A stretch of DNA of 64,000 nucleotides from Cognatishimia sp. MH4019 (GCF_020177595.1 NZ_JAHTBL010000001.1:434001-498000); one strand, 5' to 3'. Positions 36,433 through 46,000 are shown, counted from the first letter of the stretch. Made by a program: numbers and translations. Notes: generated by a model from the sequence alone, not told the origin.

Positions 36433-38844
36433 CTAGCCGCGCATCCGCGCCCCGTCAGCATCAAAAAGGGGCTCGGTGAGCAGGCGGGCCGGGCGGCGTT
36501 TGCCGAGGATCTCAATCTCGACCTCCAGCCCGTCTTGCGCTTGGTCGCGTGGCACGAAGCCCAGCGCGATGGATTTGCCAGCGTGATGGGAATAGCCGCC
36601 TGAGGTGCAGAAACCAACAACGTCATCGCCAATGAAAATGGGCTCATAGGCGGTGACATCGGCATCCTCGGCATCCACCTCGAAGGTGCAAAGCTGGCGG
36701 TCGGGCGGTGTCGCGCGGTCTGCCTCTGCGGCGGCACGGCCGATGAAATCCACGTTTTTCTTAAACCTGATGAAGCGGTCGAGGCCGGTTTCCGCAGCGG
36801 TGTAGTCGGGCGAAAACTCCGATAGCCACGAGCCGAAGAACTTGTCCAACCGCAGTGACATCATCGCGCGCATGCCGAAGGGTTTGATCCCCATTGGCTG
36901 GCCCGCCTCCCAAAGGGTCTGCCACAACGCGCGTTGCTCCATCGCGTCGACATAAATCTCGTAGCCCAGATCGCCTGTGTAGCTGACGCGCTGAACGATG
37001 GCGGTCGACAGCCCTATGGTCAGCTGGCGCACATCCATGAAGGCCATGTCGGTGACGTCTTCGCGCGTGACTGCTTGCAGGAGGTCGCGCGCGCGGGGAC
37101 CTGCGATTTGAAAGCCGGTACGGCGGTCCGAGACATTGTCGAGCCTCACGTCGCCCTCAGGCGGATGCGCCATAAACCAGCGCATGTGATAGGCCTGCGC
37201 GCCGTAGGAGCCGGTAATCTGGAAATGCGTCTCTGACAGGCAAGAGATCGTGAAATCCCCGATCAGGCGGCCTTTTTCGGAAAGCATCGGCGTCAGTGAC
37301 AGCCGCCCCGGTTTGGGAATGCGGCCTGCCATGACCCGGTCCAGCCAGTCGCGCGCGCCGGGGCCTTGCACGTCGTATTTGCCGAAGTTCTGGACTTCGT
37401 TAATGCCGACAGCCTCGCGCACGGCTTTGACTTCGCGGGCGGTTGCCTCAAACGCGTTGGAGCGGCGGAAGGACGGCGTTTCATAGCGCGGCTCGTCCCC
37501 TTGGGCGAAGTAATTGGCGACCTCCAGCCCGTATTGCTGACCCCAGACGGCACCTTGGGTGTCGAGCAGATCATAGCAAGGCGTCGTCCGACAGGGACGC
37601 GCGGCGGGGAGTTCTTCGTTCGGGTAGGAGACCGAGAAGCGGCGCTGATAGTTTTCGATCACTTTTGGCACCGTATAGCCTGGGGTAATCCAAGAGCCAA
37701 AACGGGCCACATCCATCGCGGTCACGTCGCGCTCTGGTTCGCCTTCGATCATCCATTGGGCCAGCGTCAGGCCCACGCCGCCGCCTTGGGAGAACCCAGC
37801 CATCACAGCACAAGCCGACCAGTAGTTGCGCATGCCGGGGACGGGGCCAACCAGCGGGTTGCCGTCGGGCGCAAAGGTGAACGGCCCGTGGATCACCGAT
37901 TTAACGCCCGAGCGTTCGAGAACGGGGAAACGCTTATAGGCAAACTCAATCGAGTGTTCGATCTTGTCGAAATCGTCGGCCAGCAGTTCATGGCCGAAGT
38001 CCCAAGGCGTGCCGTTGACGGCCCAAGGACGGCAGGTTTGTTCATAAAAGCCGATGCACAGGCCGCGCCCTTCCTGCCGCAGATAGCTTTCGCCCGCGGG
38101 GTCCATGACGTGGGGATGTTCGCTGTCGCGCTCGTATATTTCGGGGATGTCGTCGGTGACGATATACTGGTGCTCCATTGGGAGAAGCGGGAAGTAAACG
38201 CCCGCCATTGCGCCCACTTCGCGCGCCCAGAGGCCCGCTGCATTGACGATATGTTCGGCGTGGACGGTGCCCTTGTCGGTCACCACATCCCAAGTGCCAT
38301 CGGCGCGCTGAGTGGTGGCTTCGACCTTGCAATGGGTCACAATCTCGGCCCCGTTCATCCGTGCGCCTTTGGCGTAAGCATGTGTCGTGCCGGAGGGATC
38401 AAGGTGGCCGTCCAGTGGGTCGTAAAGCCCGCCGATAATGCCATCAATATTGGTCACAGGGGCGATTTTGGCGATTTCTTCGGGGCCAACGATTTCAGTC
38501 TCAAGCCCCATGTAGCGGTGCTTGGCGCGTTCCGCGACCAGCATGTCAAAGCGGTCTTGGTTATCGGCCAGCGTCACACCGCCCACATGGTGCAAGCCGC
38601 AGGACATGCCGGTCAGCTCTTCCAACTCGCGATATAGCCGGATCGTGTAGCCTTGAAGGGCCGCCATGTTGGTGTCGCCGTTCAGCGTATGAAACCCGCC
38701 TGCCGCATGCCATGTAGAGCCTGACGTCAACTCGGACCGTTCCAGCAGCATAACATCGGACCACCCCAGCTTGGTCAGGTGATACAGCACGGAACAGCCG
38801 ACAACGCCGCCTCCGATAACGACAACGCGGGTGGTGGTTTTCAT
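36433..38844 (-). CDS. Dimethylglycine/sarcosine dehydrogenase-like flavoprotein with GcvT domains
   Basis: 803 residues. The N-terminal DAO domain starts VVVIGGGVVGCSVLYHL, and His46 in STWHAAGG matches the histidine that binds FAD covalently in dimethylglycine dehydrogenase. A FAO_M linker follows. The C-terminal half (about 420-790) consists of GcvT and GcvT_C domains that bind tetrahydrofolate (YDVQGPGARDWLDRVMAG, RVSYTGDLGYEIYVD, RLDKFFGSWLSEFSPDYT). The enzyme demethylates dimethylglycine or sarcosine, passing the methyl carbon to folate. This fits glycine-betaine and choline use, and a choline-binding protein gene is at the right edge of the window. Dimethylglycine versus sarcosine cannot be settled by eye. 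Confidence 0.87.
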   Translation of the reverse strand: MKTTTRVVVIGGGVVGCSVLYHLTKLGWSDVMLLERSELTSGSTWHAAGGFHTLNGDTNMAALQGYTIRLYRELEELTGMSCGLHHVGGVTLADNQDRFDMLVAERAKHRYMGLETEIVGPEEIAKIAPVTNIDGIIGGLYDPLDGHLDPSGTTHAYAKGARMNGAEIVTHCKVEATTQRADGTWDVVTDKGTVHAEHIVNAAGLWAREVGAMAGVYFPLLPMEHQYIVTDDIPEIYERDSEHPHVMDPAGESYLRQEGRGLCIGFYEQTCRPWAVNGTPWDFGHELLADDFDKIEHSIEFAYKRFPVLERSGVKSVIHGPFTFAPDGNPLVGPVPGMRNYWSACAVMAGFSQGGGVGLTLAQWMIEGEPERDVTAMDVARFGSWITPGYTVPKVIENYQRRFSVSYPNEELPAARPCRTTPCYDLLDTQGAVWGQQYGLEVANYFAQGDEPRYETPSFRRSNAFEATAREVKAVREAVGINEVQNFGKYDVQGPGARDWLDRVMAGRIPKPGRLSLTPMLSEKGRLIGDFTISCLSETHFQITGSYGAQAYHMRWFMAHPPEGDVRLDNVSDRRTGFQIAGPRARDLLQAVTREDVTDMAFMDVRQLTIGLSTAIVQRVSYTGDLGYEIYVDAMEQRALWQTLWEAGQPMGIKPFGMRAMMSLRLDKFFGSWLSEFSPDYTAAETGLDRFIRFKKNVDFIGRAAAEADRATPPDRQLCTFEVDAEDADVTAYEPIFIGDDVVGFCTSGGYSHHAGKSIALGFVPRDQAQDGLEVEIEILGKRRPARLLTEPLFDADGARMRG

Positions 38845-38934
38845 AAAGCTTTCTCCGGGCTGGGTTTACCCGCCCAAAGTGAGACGTGTCGCTGCTGAAG
38901 GATCGTCAAAACGCGACATCTTGCGTCGCATTCC

Positions 38935-39861
38935 TCAGCCGCATCCCGCGCGCTGCAATTCGCTTTGCGGCATTGACCCGGTACTGACAAAGCGGAACAG
39001 GCCGCGCAACTCAGGAAAGCTGGTCAAGAAATCCTCGATCCTGCCATCCGGGGAGCGTGTCGGGCGGCTGGTCGCGTCTTCCGGGTTCTGCACCATCATG
39101 CCGGATGCATAGACCACGTCACTGACATCAAGACCCAGATGAATGACTTCAAGCGTATCGGTTTCGGTCAGGCGGGTGACCTTGTCGTCATCCAACAGGC
39201 TTTGGGCTGGCAGAAAATTGGCTCGACACGCAAGCCCCGGGGCAAGCTGAAGATCATTGATATAGATCGAATGGGCGGGCATGAGCACCAGCGGATCTGT
39301 CGGGCAGCCGCGCCCGAACGCATCTGCGCAAACCTGAACCGGCAGGCTCTTTGGGTTATCAGCAAGTGTGTGGATTTGCCGGCGTGCGATCCACCGCACG
39401 GGCTGCATCCCGTGATGCATCGTCCAGAGCAGATCGCCTGCGGTCAGCTTTTCGACGGGGATAATACCCGCACGGCCAAGCATCTTGGTGCCGGTCACAA
39501 AGCCCGAGAGAGGTGTGTCCACGCGCAATTGGCTTGCCCGGTCGCCGGGAAACCCATTGAGTGCCAGAACGACCCGGGGGCCGCCATGCAGACCGAAAAC
39601 GATGCAGGCAGGCGCGCAAAAAGCCGGGTCGCGCAAATCGCTGGCCAATGGGCGCAAAAGATCAGGAGTGCCGTCTGTATCGGCGATGTGCAGCGCATAG
39701 CTGTCGCCGGTCTGGTGCAGCACAGCGTGGCCCGTCTCATGGGTCAGCGCGGTAAGGTTTGACAACGCGTCCAGATGGTCAGGAGCTGTTGTGCTCCGAA
39801 GAGGCCCGAACTGGGCAAGTTGGGATAAAGATAAAGAAAAGAAGTTACCAGTCACAGTCAC
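38935..39861 (-). CDS. Stand-alone Hint_2-like protein lacking the nucleophilic cysteine
   Basis: 308 residues. Residues 1-118 form an N-terminal domain without RTX repeats, holding LTHETGHAVLHQTGDSYALH and two cysteines in FCAPAC. Residues 120-308 line up with the Hint domains of the RTX proteins in this window: GFVTGTKM in place of CFTPGTTI, then PVEKLTAGDLLWTMHHGMQPVRWIARR, LMPAHSIYIN (block-B-like His kept) and FLTSFPELRG. The cysteine is replaced by Gly120, so the usual N-S acyl shift should be impossible. No signal peptide is evident. It lies 90 bases downstream of the dimethylglycine dehydrogenase gene's start, on the same strand and transcribed towards it. Confidence 0.72.
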   Translation of the reverse strand: MTVTGNFFSLSLSQLAQFGPLRSTTAPDHLDALSNLTALTHETGHAVLHQTGDSYALHIADTDGTPDLLRPLASDLRDPAFCAPACIVFGLHGGPRVVLALNGFPGDRASQLRVDTPLSGFVTGTKMLGRAGIIPVEKLTAGDLLWTMHHGMQPVRWIARRQIHTLADNPKSLPVQVCADAFGRGCPTDPLVLMPAHSIYINDLQLAPGLACRANFLPAQSLLDDDKVTRLTETDTLEVIHLGLDVSDVVYASGMMVQNPEDATSRPTRSPDGRIEDFLTSFPELRGLFRFVSTGSMPQSELQRAGCG

Positions 39862-40032
39862 ACTCCTTTTGATAGGGGCGGAAAACTGCCTAAGGTTGTT
39901 TTATTCGCAGCAATTGCGGCAGAAACAAGGCCTTGGCAACAGTCTTTCTGAAAAACCTGTCCTGTTTCCGCAAAGTAGGGGGGATTGCTGGAAAAATAGG
40001 CGAAAATCCGCATCCTCTCTGGCTTTCGCGGG

Positions 40033-40050
40033 TGCAGCGACTATGCTGCA
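40033..40050. promoter_or_regulatory. Inverted repeat upstream of the 3-hydroxybutyrate dehydrogenase gene
   Basis: TGCAGC and GCTGCA are perfect inverted repeats around the spacer GACTAT, followed by GTGCA; the site ends 28 bases before the ATG. TGC-rich sites of this kind are bound by PhaR, the polyhydroxybutyrate repressor, in Paracoccus. A PhaR role here is an inference from motif and neighbouring function. Confidence 0.4.
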
Positions 40051-40078
40051 GTGCAACAGAAATCTCTAGGACATTGCC

Positions 40079-40852
40079 ATGACACTCACCGGAAAAACCG
40101 CCATCATCACGGGGTCAAACTCCGGCATCGGCCTTGGAATCGCCCGCGAGTTGGCCAAGGCGGGCGCGGATGTGGTGCTTAACAGCTTCTCTGACAATGA
40201 CGAGGATCATGCCATCGCCAAAGAGATCGCGGACGAGACCGGAACCAACACCCGCTATATTCAGGCCGATATGTCAAAAGGCGATCAATGCCGCGCCTTG
40301 GTCGAGAAAGCGGGAGCCTGCGATATCCTGATCAACAATGCAGGCATTCAGCATGTCTCGGGCATTGATGAGTTTCCGACCGAGAAATGGGACGCAATTA
40401 TTGCGATCAACATGTCGTCGGCCTTTCATACGACAGCCGCCGCGTTGCCGATGATGCGCAAGGCCGGTTGGGGGCGGGTGATTAACATCGCCTCGGCACA
40501 TGGATTGACGGCCTCTCCTTACAAGTCCGCCTATGTCGCGGCGAAGCACGGTGTGGTCGGGCTGACAAAAGTGACCGCTCTGGAAACTGCGCAGGAGCCG
40601 ATCACGGCGAATGCGATTTGCCCGGGTTATGTAATGACCCCGCTGGTCGAGGCGCAAATCCCCGACACGATGGAAAAATACAACATGGACCGGGAAACCG
40701 CGATCAAAGAGGTCATGCTGACGCGCCAGCCCTCCAAAGAGTTTGCAACGACCGAGCAGATGGGCGGCACCGCTGTCTTCCTGTGTTCGGACGCAGCAGC
40801 GCAGATCACCGGGACAACCATCAGCGTTGATGGCGGCTGGACGGCATTGTGA
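40079..40852 (+). CDS. bdhA: 3-hydroxybutyrate dehydrogenase
   Basis: 257 residues, short-chain dehydrogenase fold. TGSNSGIGLGIAREL binds NAD, NNAGIQHVSGIDEFP is the typical 3-hydroxybutyrate dehydrogenase segment, and YVAAK holds the catalytic Tyr/Lys. The C-terminal QPSKEFATTEQMGGTAVFL region matches BdhA closely. It converts D-3-hydroxybutyrate to acetoacetate in use of polyhydroxybutyrate stores. The next gene starts inside its last codons, so the patatin-like lipase is co-expressed. Confidence 0.92.
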   Translation: MTLTGKTAIITGSNSGIGLGIARELAKAGADVVLNSFSDNDEDHAIAKEIADETGTNTRYIQADMSKGDQCRALVEKAGACDILINNAGIQHVSGIDEFPTEKWDAIIAINMSSAFHTTAAALPMMRKAGWGRVINIASAHGLTASPYKSAYVAAKHGVVGLTKVTALETAQEPITANAICPGYVMTPLVEAQIPDTMEKYNMDRETAIKEVMLTRQPSKEFATTEQMGGTAVFLCSDAAAQITGTTISVDGGWTAL

Positions 40853-41901
40853 GCGCGACCAAGACCAAACCCAAACGCATTAACCTTGCGCTTCAAGGTG
40901 GCGGGGCACATGGCGCGTTCACTTGGGGCGTGCTGGACCGCATTCTGGAGGATGACCGGATCGAGATTGCCGCAATGTCAGGCACCTCTGCCGGTGCGCT
41001 GAACGGTGCGGCGGTCAAATCGGGCCTCGTTCAAGGTGGGGCCACGCAGGCGCGCGAGAATCTCGACTGGCTTTGGGGGCAGGTGGGTGCGATCAATGAT
41101 ATGCGCCTGGCCAGTTGGATGACGACCACGGGTCCGGGTCCCGGCGTGGTGGCCAAGTCGTTGGAATACTCCTTGCCTTTCTCGGTCATCGACGGGGCGA
41201 CACGGATGCTCAGCCCCTATACCTACGGCCCGTTCTATCAAAACCCACTGCGCCGCATCGTTGAGCGGTTTGAGTATGATGCGGTTTGCGCGGATGGAGG
41301 CCCGCAATTTCATGTCTGCGCGACAAATGTGCGCTCGGGCAAGATCCGGGTCTTCACCCGCGATGAAATTTCGACCGATGTCATTCTGGCCTCGGCCTGC
41401 CTTCCGACGCTCTTTCAGGCGGTGGAATTCACAGATCCCAAAACGGGCAAGATGGAGGCGTTTTGGGATGGCGGTTATACCGGAAATCCCGCGCTTTTCC
41501 CGCTTTATCATGAGGACTTGCCGCGCGACATCGTCGTGGTCAATATCAACCCGCTGCATCGCGAAGAGCTGCCTTTGACCGCGCAGGCCATCCAGAACCG
41601 CATCAACGAGATCAGCTTTAACTCATCGCTCCTGCGCGAGATGCGCGCGATTTCCTTTGTAAAGCGCTTGATTGCGCAAGGCCGGATGGATCGCGATCAG
41701 ATGCGCGATCCGCTGGTTCATATGATCGCCGATGACGGGCTGATGAATGAGCTGAGCGTGGCCACAAAGCTCGTGCCTTCTGCCTATATCCTCGCCACAC
41801 TCAAAGACGCCGGGCGCGCGGCGGCAACCGCGTTTCTGAATGCCCATTTCGATGATCTGGGCGCGGTGGATACAGTCGATCTTGAAGAGATGTTCGGTTA
41901 G
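40849..41901 (+). CDS. Patatin-like phospholipase
   Basis: 350 residues with a GTG start overlapping the bdhA stop (GTGA). LQGGGAHGAFTWGVLD supplies the oxyanion hole, GTSAGALNG the nucleophile Ser, and WDGGYTGNP the catalytic Asp. No signal peptide is seen. Patatins hydrolyse acyl esters. The coupling to bdhA, common in Rhodobacterales, suggests a role in storage-granule or lipid turnover, but the substrate is not known. Confidence 0.88.
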   Translation: MSATKTKPKRINLALQGGGAHGAFTWGVLDRILEDDRIEIAAMSGTSAGALNGAAVKSGLVQGGATQARENLDWLWGQVGAINDMRLASWMTTTGPGPGVVAKSLEYSLPFSVIDGATRMLSPYTYGPFYQNPLRRIVERFEYDAVCADGGPQFHVCATNVRSGKIRVFTRDEISTDVILASACLPTLFQAVEFTDPKTGKMEAFWDGGYTGNPALFPLYHEDLPRDIVVVNINPLHREELPLTAQAIQNRINEISFNSSLLREMRAISFVKRLIAQGRMDRDQMRDPLVHMIADDGLMNELSVATKLVPSAYILATLKDAGRAAATAFLNAHFDDLGAVDTVDLEEMFG

Positions 41902-41913
41902 GCTTGGCGCGAT

Positions 41914-41943
41914 CCGCCCCGGACCTGATCCGGGGTCTCGCGC
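41914..41943. repeat. 30-base dispersed repeat, copy 1
   Basis: This 30-base stretch, beginning CCGCCCCGGACCTGATCC and ending GTCTCGCGC, is identical to the reverse complement of 56902-56931. It contains the near-palindrome CCCCGGACCTGATCCGGGG. It lies between the convergent ends of the patatin and GFA genes and touches the last base of the GFA stop codon. Confidence 0.8.
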
Positions 41944-42317
41944 TAACCCTGTCGGTCGCGAGAATACTGACGCGCACCCGGAACAGGGGACAGCCATGCC
42001 TCGCGGCGCAGGGTCCAACACTCATATTCCGGTGTAAACTGGTCTGGCATGTCCATCGCACCCAGATGCAGCTCAATCTCGTTTTCGGTGCGCGCAAAGA
42101 CGGAGGATCCGCAGGTTTTGCAGCTATGACGACCCGCGTGATCCAGCGTTTCGCCTGTAAGTGTTACGGCCTTTTCAGGATAGATTGCGGCGGCATAGAA
42201 CACTGCGCCGTGATGCTTGCGGCAATCCAGACAATGGCAGATCCCGACGCGGTCTGGCTGGCCTTGCGCTGAAAACCGCACTGCCCCGCAGGCGCATCCT
42301 CCGGTGACGGCGGCCAT
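41943..42317 (-). CDS. GFA-family (CENP-V/formaldehyde-activating-like) zinc protein
   Basis: 124 residues. GGCACGAVRF, ICHCLDCRKHHG and CKTCGSSVFAR carry the cysteines that bind two zinc ions in this family. Despite the name, most members are not proven formaldehyde enzymes. Its start abuts the DUF502 stop with no gap, so the two are co-transcribed. Confidence 0.85.
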   Translation of the reverse strand: MAAVTGGCACGAVRFSAQGQPDRVGICHCLDCRKHHGAVFYAAAIYPEKAVTLTGETLDHAGRHSCKTCGSSVFARTENEIELHLGAMDMPDQFTPEYECWTLRREAWLSPVPGARQYSRDRQG

Positions 42318-43025
42318 TTAGCTGGCCAGTTCCTTGACCTTCTCGGGCGTGATCTCAGGGGCTTTGTCGTCGCCATTGGGATAAACAAGCCCTGCCGAGA
42401 TCACCAGTTTCGCCGCATCTTCGACAGTCATATCCAGCTCGATAATGTCTGCGGTGGGAAAGAACAGCAAAAACCCCGAGGTCGGGTTTGGTGTCGTTGG
42501 TACGAAGACAGAGGTCATCGGTCCGCTATCGGCCTTTGCTGCAACCTCACCTTTGGCGGTCGTAGAGATGAAGCCAATCGCCCAGATGCCTTTGCGGGGA
42601 TATTCGATCAGGCAGGCCGTGTCGAAGCTTGTTTCGGTCTGGGCAAACACCGTCTCGGCGATCTGTTTCACACCATTATAGATCGAGCGCACGACAGGGG
42701 TGCGGTTCACCAGATGCTCGGCCCAGCTAATCAGAGAGCGACCCAGCAGGCCCTTGGCCATCCAGCCCACGATGATGGTGAAGATCAGGAAGAAGATCAC
42801 ACCGACGCCGCGCAGATTGATACCGATATACTGCTCGGGCTGCCATTGTGCCGGCACCAGTGGCAGCACGAAGCCGTCGATCCAGCCAACGACCGTCCAG
42901 ATCAGCCAGATCGTCAGCCCGATGGGCGCGACCACGACCAGCCCGGTCAAAAAGCTCGACCGAAGGCGTGCGAAGAGGCCCGGTTTGCGGGGCGGTGGCA
43001 CTTGCTCGTCAAATGGGGTGGTCAT
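42318..43025 (-). CDS. DUF502 membrane protein
   Basis: 235 residues with two membrane spans: SFLTGLVVVAPIGLTIWLIW (about 25-48) and VGVIFFLIFTIIVGWMAKGL. The family core VVRSIYNGVKQIAETVF is present, and the C-terminus forms a soluble domain ending EITPEKVKELAS. DUF502 proteins are widespread in bacteria and plants (COV1-like), with no settled function. It lies 105 bases downstream of psuG, same strand. Confidence 0.85.
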   Translation of the reverse strand: MTTPFDEQVPPPRKPGLFARLRSSFLTGLVVVAPIGLTIWLIWTVVGWIDGFVLPLVPAQWQPEQYIGINLRGVGVIFFLIFTIIVGWMAKGLLGRSLISWAEHLVNRTPVVRSIYNGVKQIAETVFAQTETSFDTACLIEYPRKGIWAIGFISTTAKGEVAAKADSGPMTSVFVPTTPNPTSGFLLFFPTADIIELDMTVEDAAKLVISAGLVYPNGDDKAPEITPEKVKELAS

Positions 43026-43130
43026 CAGGCGTCCTTGGCAGTGCCCGAAAGCGGTGGGCCTTTTGAAAATAGGGAGTTTTTGGCAGCTCTACAATGCGGC
43101 TTTCGGGCGTCGCGCTGCGTTTGAGCCGAT

Positions 43131-44060
43131 TTAGCCGTGATCGCCTGCGGATTGGGCAGCCAAAGCGCCTGCGATTTGTGCGGCAAGTCGGGCGTTGTTC
43201 AGCACCAGCGCGATATTGGCCGTGAGCGACGCGCCTTCGGTCAGCTCAAAAAGACGGCCCAGAAGGAACGGTGTGACGTCTTTGGCGGTGATGTTTTGTG
43301 CGTCGGCCTCGGCCAGTGCCTGCTCGATCAGCGGGGCCAGCGTTTCGTGCGGGATCTGCGCGCCTTGCGGGATCGGGTTGGTGACCAATTGGCCACCAGG
43401 CAAACCCATGGCGGCGCGTGTCAGATGCGCTTTGGCGATTTGATCTGGGGTATCCATACGCAGCGGCGCGGGCAAGGGGGAGGTGGCGGACCAAAAGGCG
43501 GGCAGACTGTCTTGGCCGTAGGCGATGACCGGTACGCCGAGGGTCTCAAGCACTTCGAATGTCTTGGGCAAATCAAGGATCGCTTTCGCGCCTGCGGCCA
43601 CGACGGTTACCGGCGTTTGCGCCAGTTCCTGCAAATCAGCAGAAACGTCGAACGAGCGTTCCGCGCCGCGATGCACACCGCCGATGCCGCCTGTGGCGAA
43701 AACGCCGATCTCGGCAAGATGGGCTGCGATCATGGTCGCCGCGACGGTTGTGGCGCCCGTGCCGCCAGTTGCAATGCACGCCGCGATATCCGCGCGGGAG
43801 AGTTTGGCGACGCCGGTCGCCTGGCCCAGCGTCTCCAGCATGTCGTCGCTCAACCCGATATGCAGATCGCCGTCGATCACCGCTATGGTCGCGGGAACCG
43901 CCCCTTCGGCACGCACCTCAGCCTCGACCGCACGGGCGGTTTCCACATTTTGCGGATAGGGCATCCCGTGGGTGATGATCGTCGATTCAAGTGCCACGAC
44001 CGCGCGGCCTTCGGCCAAAGCCGCCGCCACATCTGGTGTCATCACCATGGGAAAGCTCAT
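43131..44060 (-). CDS. psuG: Pseudouridine-5'-phosphate glycosidase
   Basis: 309 residues. ALESTIITHGMPYPQN opens the family, and IATGGTGATTVAATM, FATGGIGGVHRGAE, VVAAGAKAILDLPKT and LGVPVIAYG follow in the expected order. It splits pseudouridine 5'-phosphate into uracil and ribose 5-phosphate. The ATG overlaps the stop of the upstream kinase by four bases, giving a complete pseudouridine salvage pair. Confidence 0.95.
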   Translation of the reverse strand: MSFPMVMTPDVAAALAEGRAVVALESTIITHGMPYPQNVETARAVEAEVRAEGAVPATIAVIDGDLHIGLSDDMLETLGQATGVAKLSRADIAACIATGGTGATTVAATMIAAHLAEIGVFATGGIGGVHRGAERSFDVSADLQELAQTPVTVVAAGAKAILDLPKTFEVLETLGVPVIAYGQDSLPAFWSATSPLPAPLRMDTPDQIAKAHLTRAAMGLPGGQLVTNPIPQGAQIPHETLAPLIEQALAEADAQNITAKDVTPFLLGRLFELTEGASLTANIALVLNNARLAAQIAGALAAQSAGDHG

Positions 44061-44950
44061 GCGACAGCCTCGCCAGAGACGTAAGCCGCAGCCGCCCCAA
44101 TCGCGGCGGTCAGCGCGAGGGCGCGATCAGCGCCCTGGTATTCGGCAGCCAAATGAGCGGCCATGAACGTGTCGCCCGCGCCTGTGATGCGCTTGACACA
44201 AACCTCGGGTGGGATTTGCGTCATCAGATCGCCTTGGTGCAACTCGCACGCCACCGCACTGCCATCGGTGACAAGCACTCGCGCGGCCCCGCGCTTGGAC
44301 AAAGCCAAGGCGGCTTCTGGCGCGCTGTCAAATGTCGTCCCGCATAGCAGACCGGCTTCTTCGCAGTTAACGTAGAGCGTGGCGTTGGGCCGGGCCAAAA
44401 GCGGCGCAAGCCGTTCCGCCTTGCCGGGTGAGGCCGGGGCGACCCGCAGATCGGCTTTGGCAAAAGCAGGGGAGGTCGCGATCTCGGCCAACACCTCTTC
44501 AGTCAGGTTGCCGTCCAGCGCGATGATCCCCTCGTAAGGGACGTCATCTTTGGCCAAGGGGCCTTGCGTGATCGGGATCAGGATCGTGTTGCCGGCAGCC
44601 TCCAGCGAATGGGCATCGGCGACGGCAGCGACCAGCCCACCGGGGCCTTCGATGGCCATATAACGGTCAGTCGGTTGATCTTTGGAGACGTGGATATATT
44701 CCGTCACCATCCCCATCTCGGTCGCTTTGGCGACCAGTTGCGCGCCTTGCGGGTCATCTCCAATTGCGCTCAGCAAGGCGGGTGTCAGCCCCATTTCGCG
44801 TAGGGTCATGGCCACATTCATCGCCACACCGCCGGGGATCATCGTAATCCGGCCTGGCACATCCGAGCCGACCCGCATCTCTCGCTCAGACCGGCCGATC
44901 ACGTCCCACAACACCGCGCCGATGCAAATAATATCAAATCCGTCCTTCAT
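44057..44950 (-). CDS. psuK: PfkB-family kinase, probable pseudouridine kinase
   Basis: 297 residues from the ATG at 44950 (MKDGFDIICIGAVLWD). A much longer open frame continues upstream but is antisense to rpsB and is rejected. PfkB signatures are visible: GGVAMNVAMTLREMGL near residue 40 and ITGAGDTFMAAHLA near the C-terminus with the catalytic Asp. The operon position before psuG supports pseudouridine as the substrate. Confidence 0.9.
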   Translation of the reverse strand: MKDGFDIICIGAVLWDVIGRSEREMRVGSDVPGRITMIPGGVAMNVAMTLREMGLTPALLSAIGDDPQGAQLVAKATEMGMVTEYIHVSKDQPTDRYMAIEGPGGLVAAVADAHSLEAAGNTILIPITQGPLAKDDVPYEGIIALDGNLTEEVLAEIATSPAFAKADLRVAPASPGKAERLAPLLARPNATLYVNCEEAGLLCGTTFDSAPEAALALSKRGAARVLVTDGSAVACELHQGDLMTQIPPEVCVKRITGAGDTFMAAHLAAEYQGADRALALTAAIGAAAAYVSGEAVA

Positions 44951-45190
44951 GGTCGCTTGATGCAAGGGTTTGCGCGCCCTTGCAAGGACTTGCGTTCGCG
45001 CCTTTGCGTCAGAAGAGGTTAATCCAAGATATCGCCCGACATTGTCCTTGCAATTGGGCAAAAGCTGACGTAATTCGCGCTCACTTCGCAGACGGGGTCG
45101 GGCCGATGGGGGAGACATCCTCAAAGGTCCACCGGTTGGGTTTACGCCCGAAAGCCCCGTCGAGGATTGAAACCGGAAAGGAAAACGGAC

Positions 45191-45985
45191 ATGGCTCTTC
45201 CTGAGTTCACCATGCGCCAGCTGCTTGAAGCGGGCGTTCACTTTGGTCACCAAACACAGCGCTGGAACCCGCGGATGGCAGAGTTCATCTACGGCGACCG
45301 CAACGGCATCCACATCATGGATCTGACGCAGACCGTCCCGATGCTGGACGCCGCACTGAACGTCGTGCGCGAAACCGCTGCCAAAGGTGGCCGCATTCTG
45401 TTCGTCGGCACCAAGCGTCAGGCCCAGCGCCCCGTCGCGGAAGCCGCCGAGAAATGCGCACAGTATTACATGAACCACCGTTGGCTGGGCGGCACGCTTA
45501 CCAACTGGAAAACCGTCAGCCAGTCGATCAATCGCCTCAAGCAGATCGACGAAGCCCTTGAAGGTGGCGCCGAAGGCCTCACCAAGAAAGAGCGTCTGGG
45601 CATGGAGCGTGACCAGGCCAAGCTGCAAGCCTCGCTGGGTGGTATCCGCGAAATGGGCGGTGTGCCGGACCTGCTGTTCGTCATCGACGTCAAGAAAGAG
45701 GATCTGGCGATCCTCGAAGCCAAAAAGCTGGGCATTCCGGTTGTGGCCATTGTCGACACCAACTGCTCGCCTGATGGCATCGACTATATCGTCCCCGGCA
45801 ATGACGACGCGGCCCGCGCCATCGCGCTTTATTGCGATCTGGTCAGCCGTGCAGCGCTTGACGGTATGAGCGCCCAGATGGGTGCTGCTGGCATCGACAT
45901 CGGTGAGTTCGAAGAAGCTCCGGTTGAAGAAGCCGTTGCCGAAGCGCCTGCCGAAGCTGCCGCCGAAGCGCCTGCTGAGAGCTGA
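45191..45985 (+). CDS. rpsB: 30S ribosomal protein S2
   Basis: 264 residues from ATG 45191 ([20 protein letters not shown]), preceded by GGAAAGGAAAAC. S2 signatures include [39 protein letters not shown] and [13 protein letters not shown]. The C-terminus is an Ala/Glu/Pro-rich extension after residue 240. A leader of about 240 bases separates it from psuK and may hold an autoregulatory site, which I could not define. Confidence 0.97.
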   Translation: MALPEFTMRQLLEAGVHFGHQTQRWNPRMAEFIYGDRNGIHIMDLTQTVPMLDAALNVVRETAAKGGRILFVGTKRQAQRPVAEAAEKCAQYYMNHRWLGGTLTNWKTVSQSINRLKQIDEALEGGAEGLTKKERLGMERDQAKLQASLGGIREMGGVPDLLFVIDVKKEDLAILEAKKLGIPVVAIVDTNCSPDGIDYIVPGNDDAARAIALYCDLVSRAALDGMSAQMGAAGIDIGEFEEAPVEEAVAEAPAEAAAEAPAES

Positions 45986-46000
45986 GCGACGTCGCAATTC

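Noticed and set aside
37366-38637. 423-residue plus-strand open frame
   Set aside because: Antisense to the dimethylglycine dehydrogenase-like gene, whose domains are unmistakable.
44951-45997. N-terminal extension of psuK to 646 residues
   Set aside because: The extra 349 residues are antisense to rpsB. The PfkB fold begins at the ATG at 44950.
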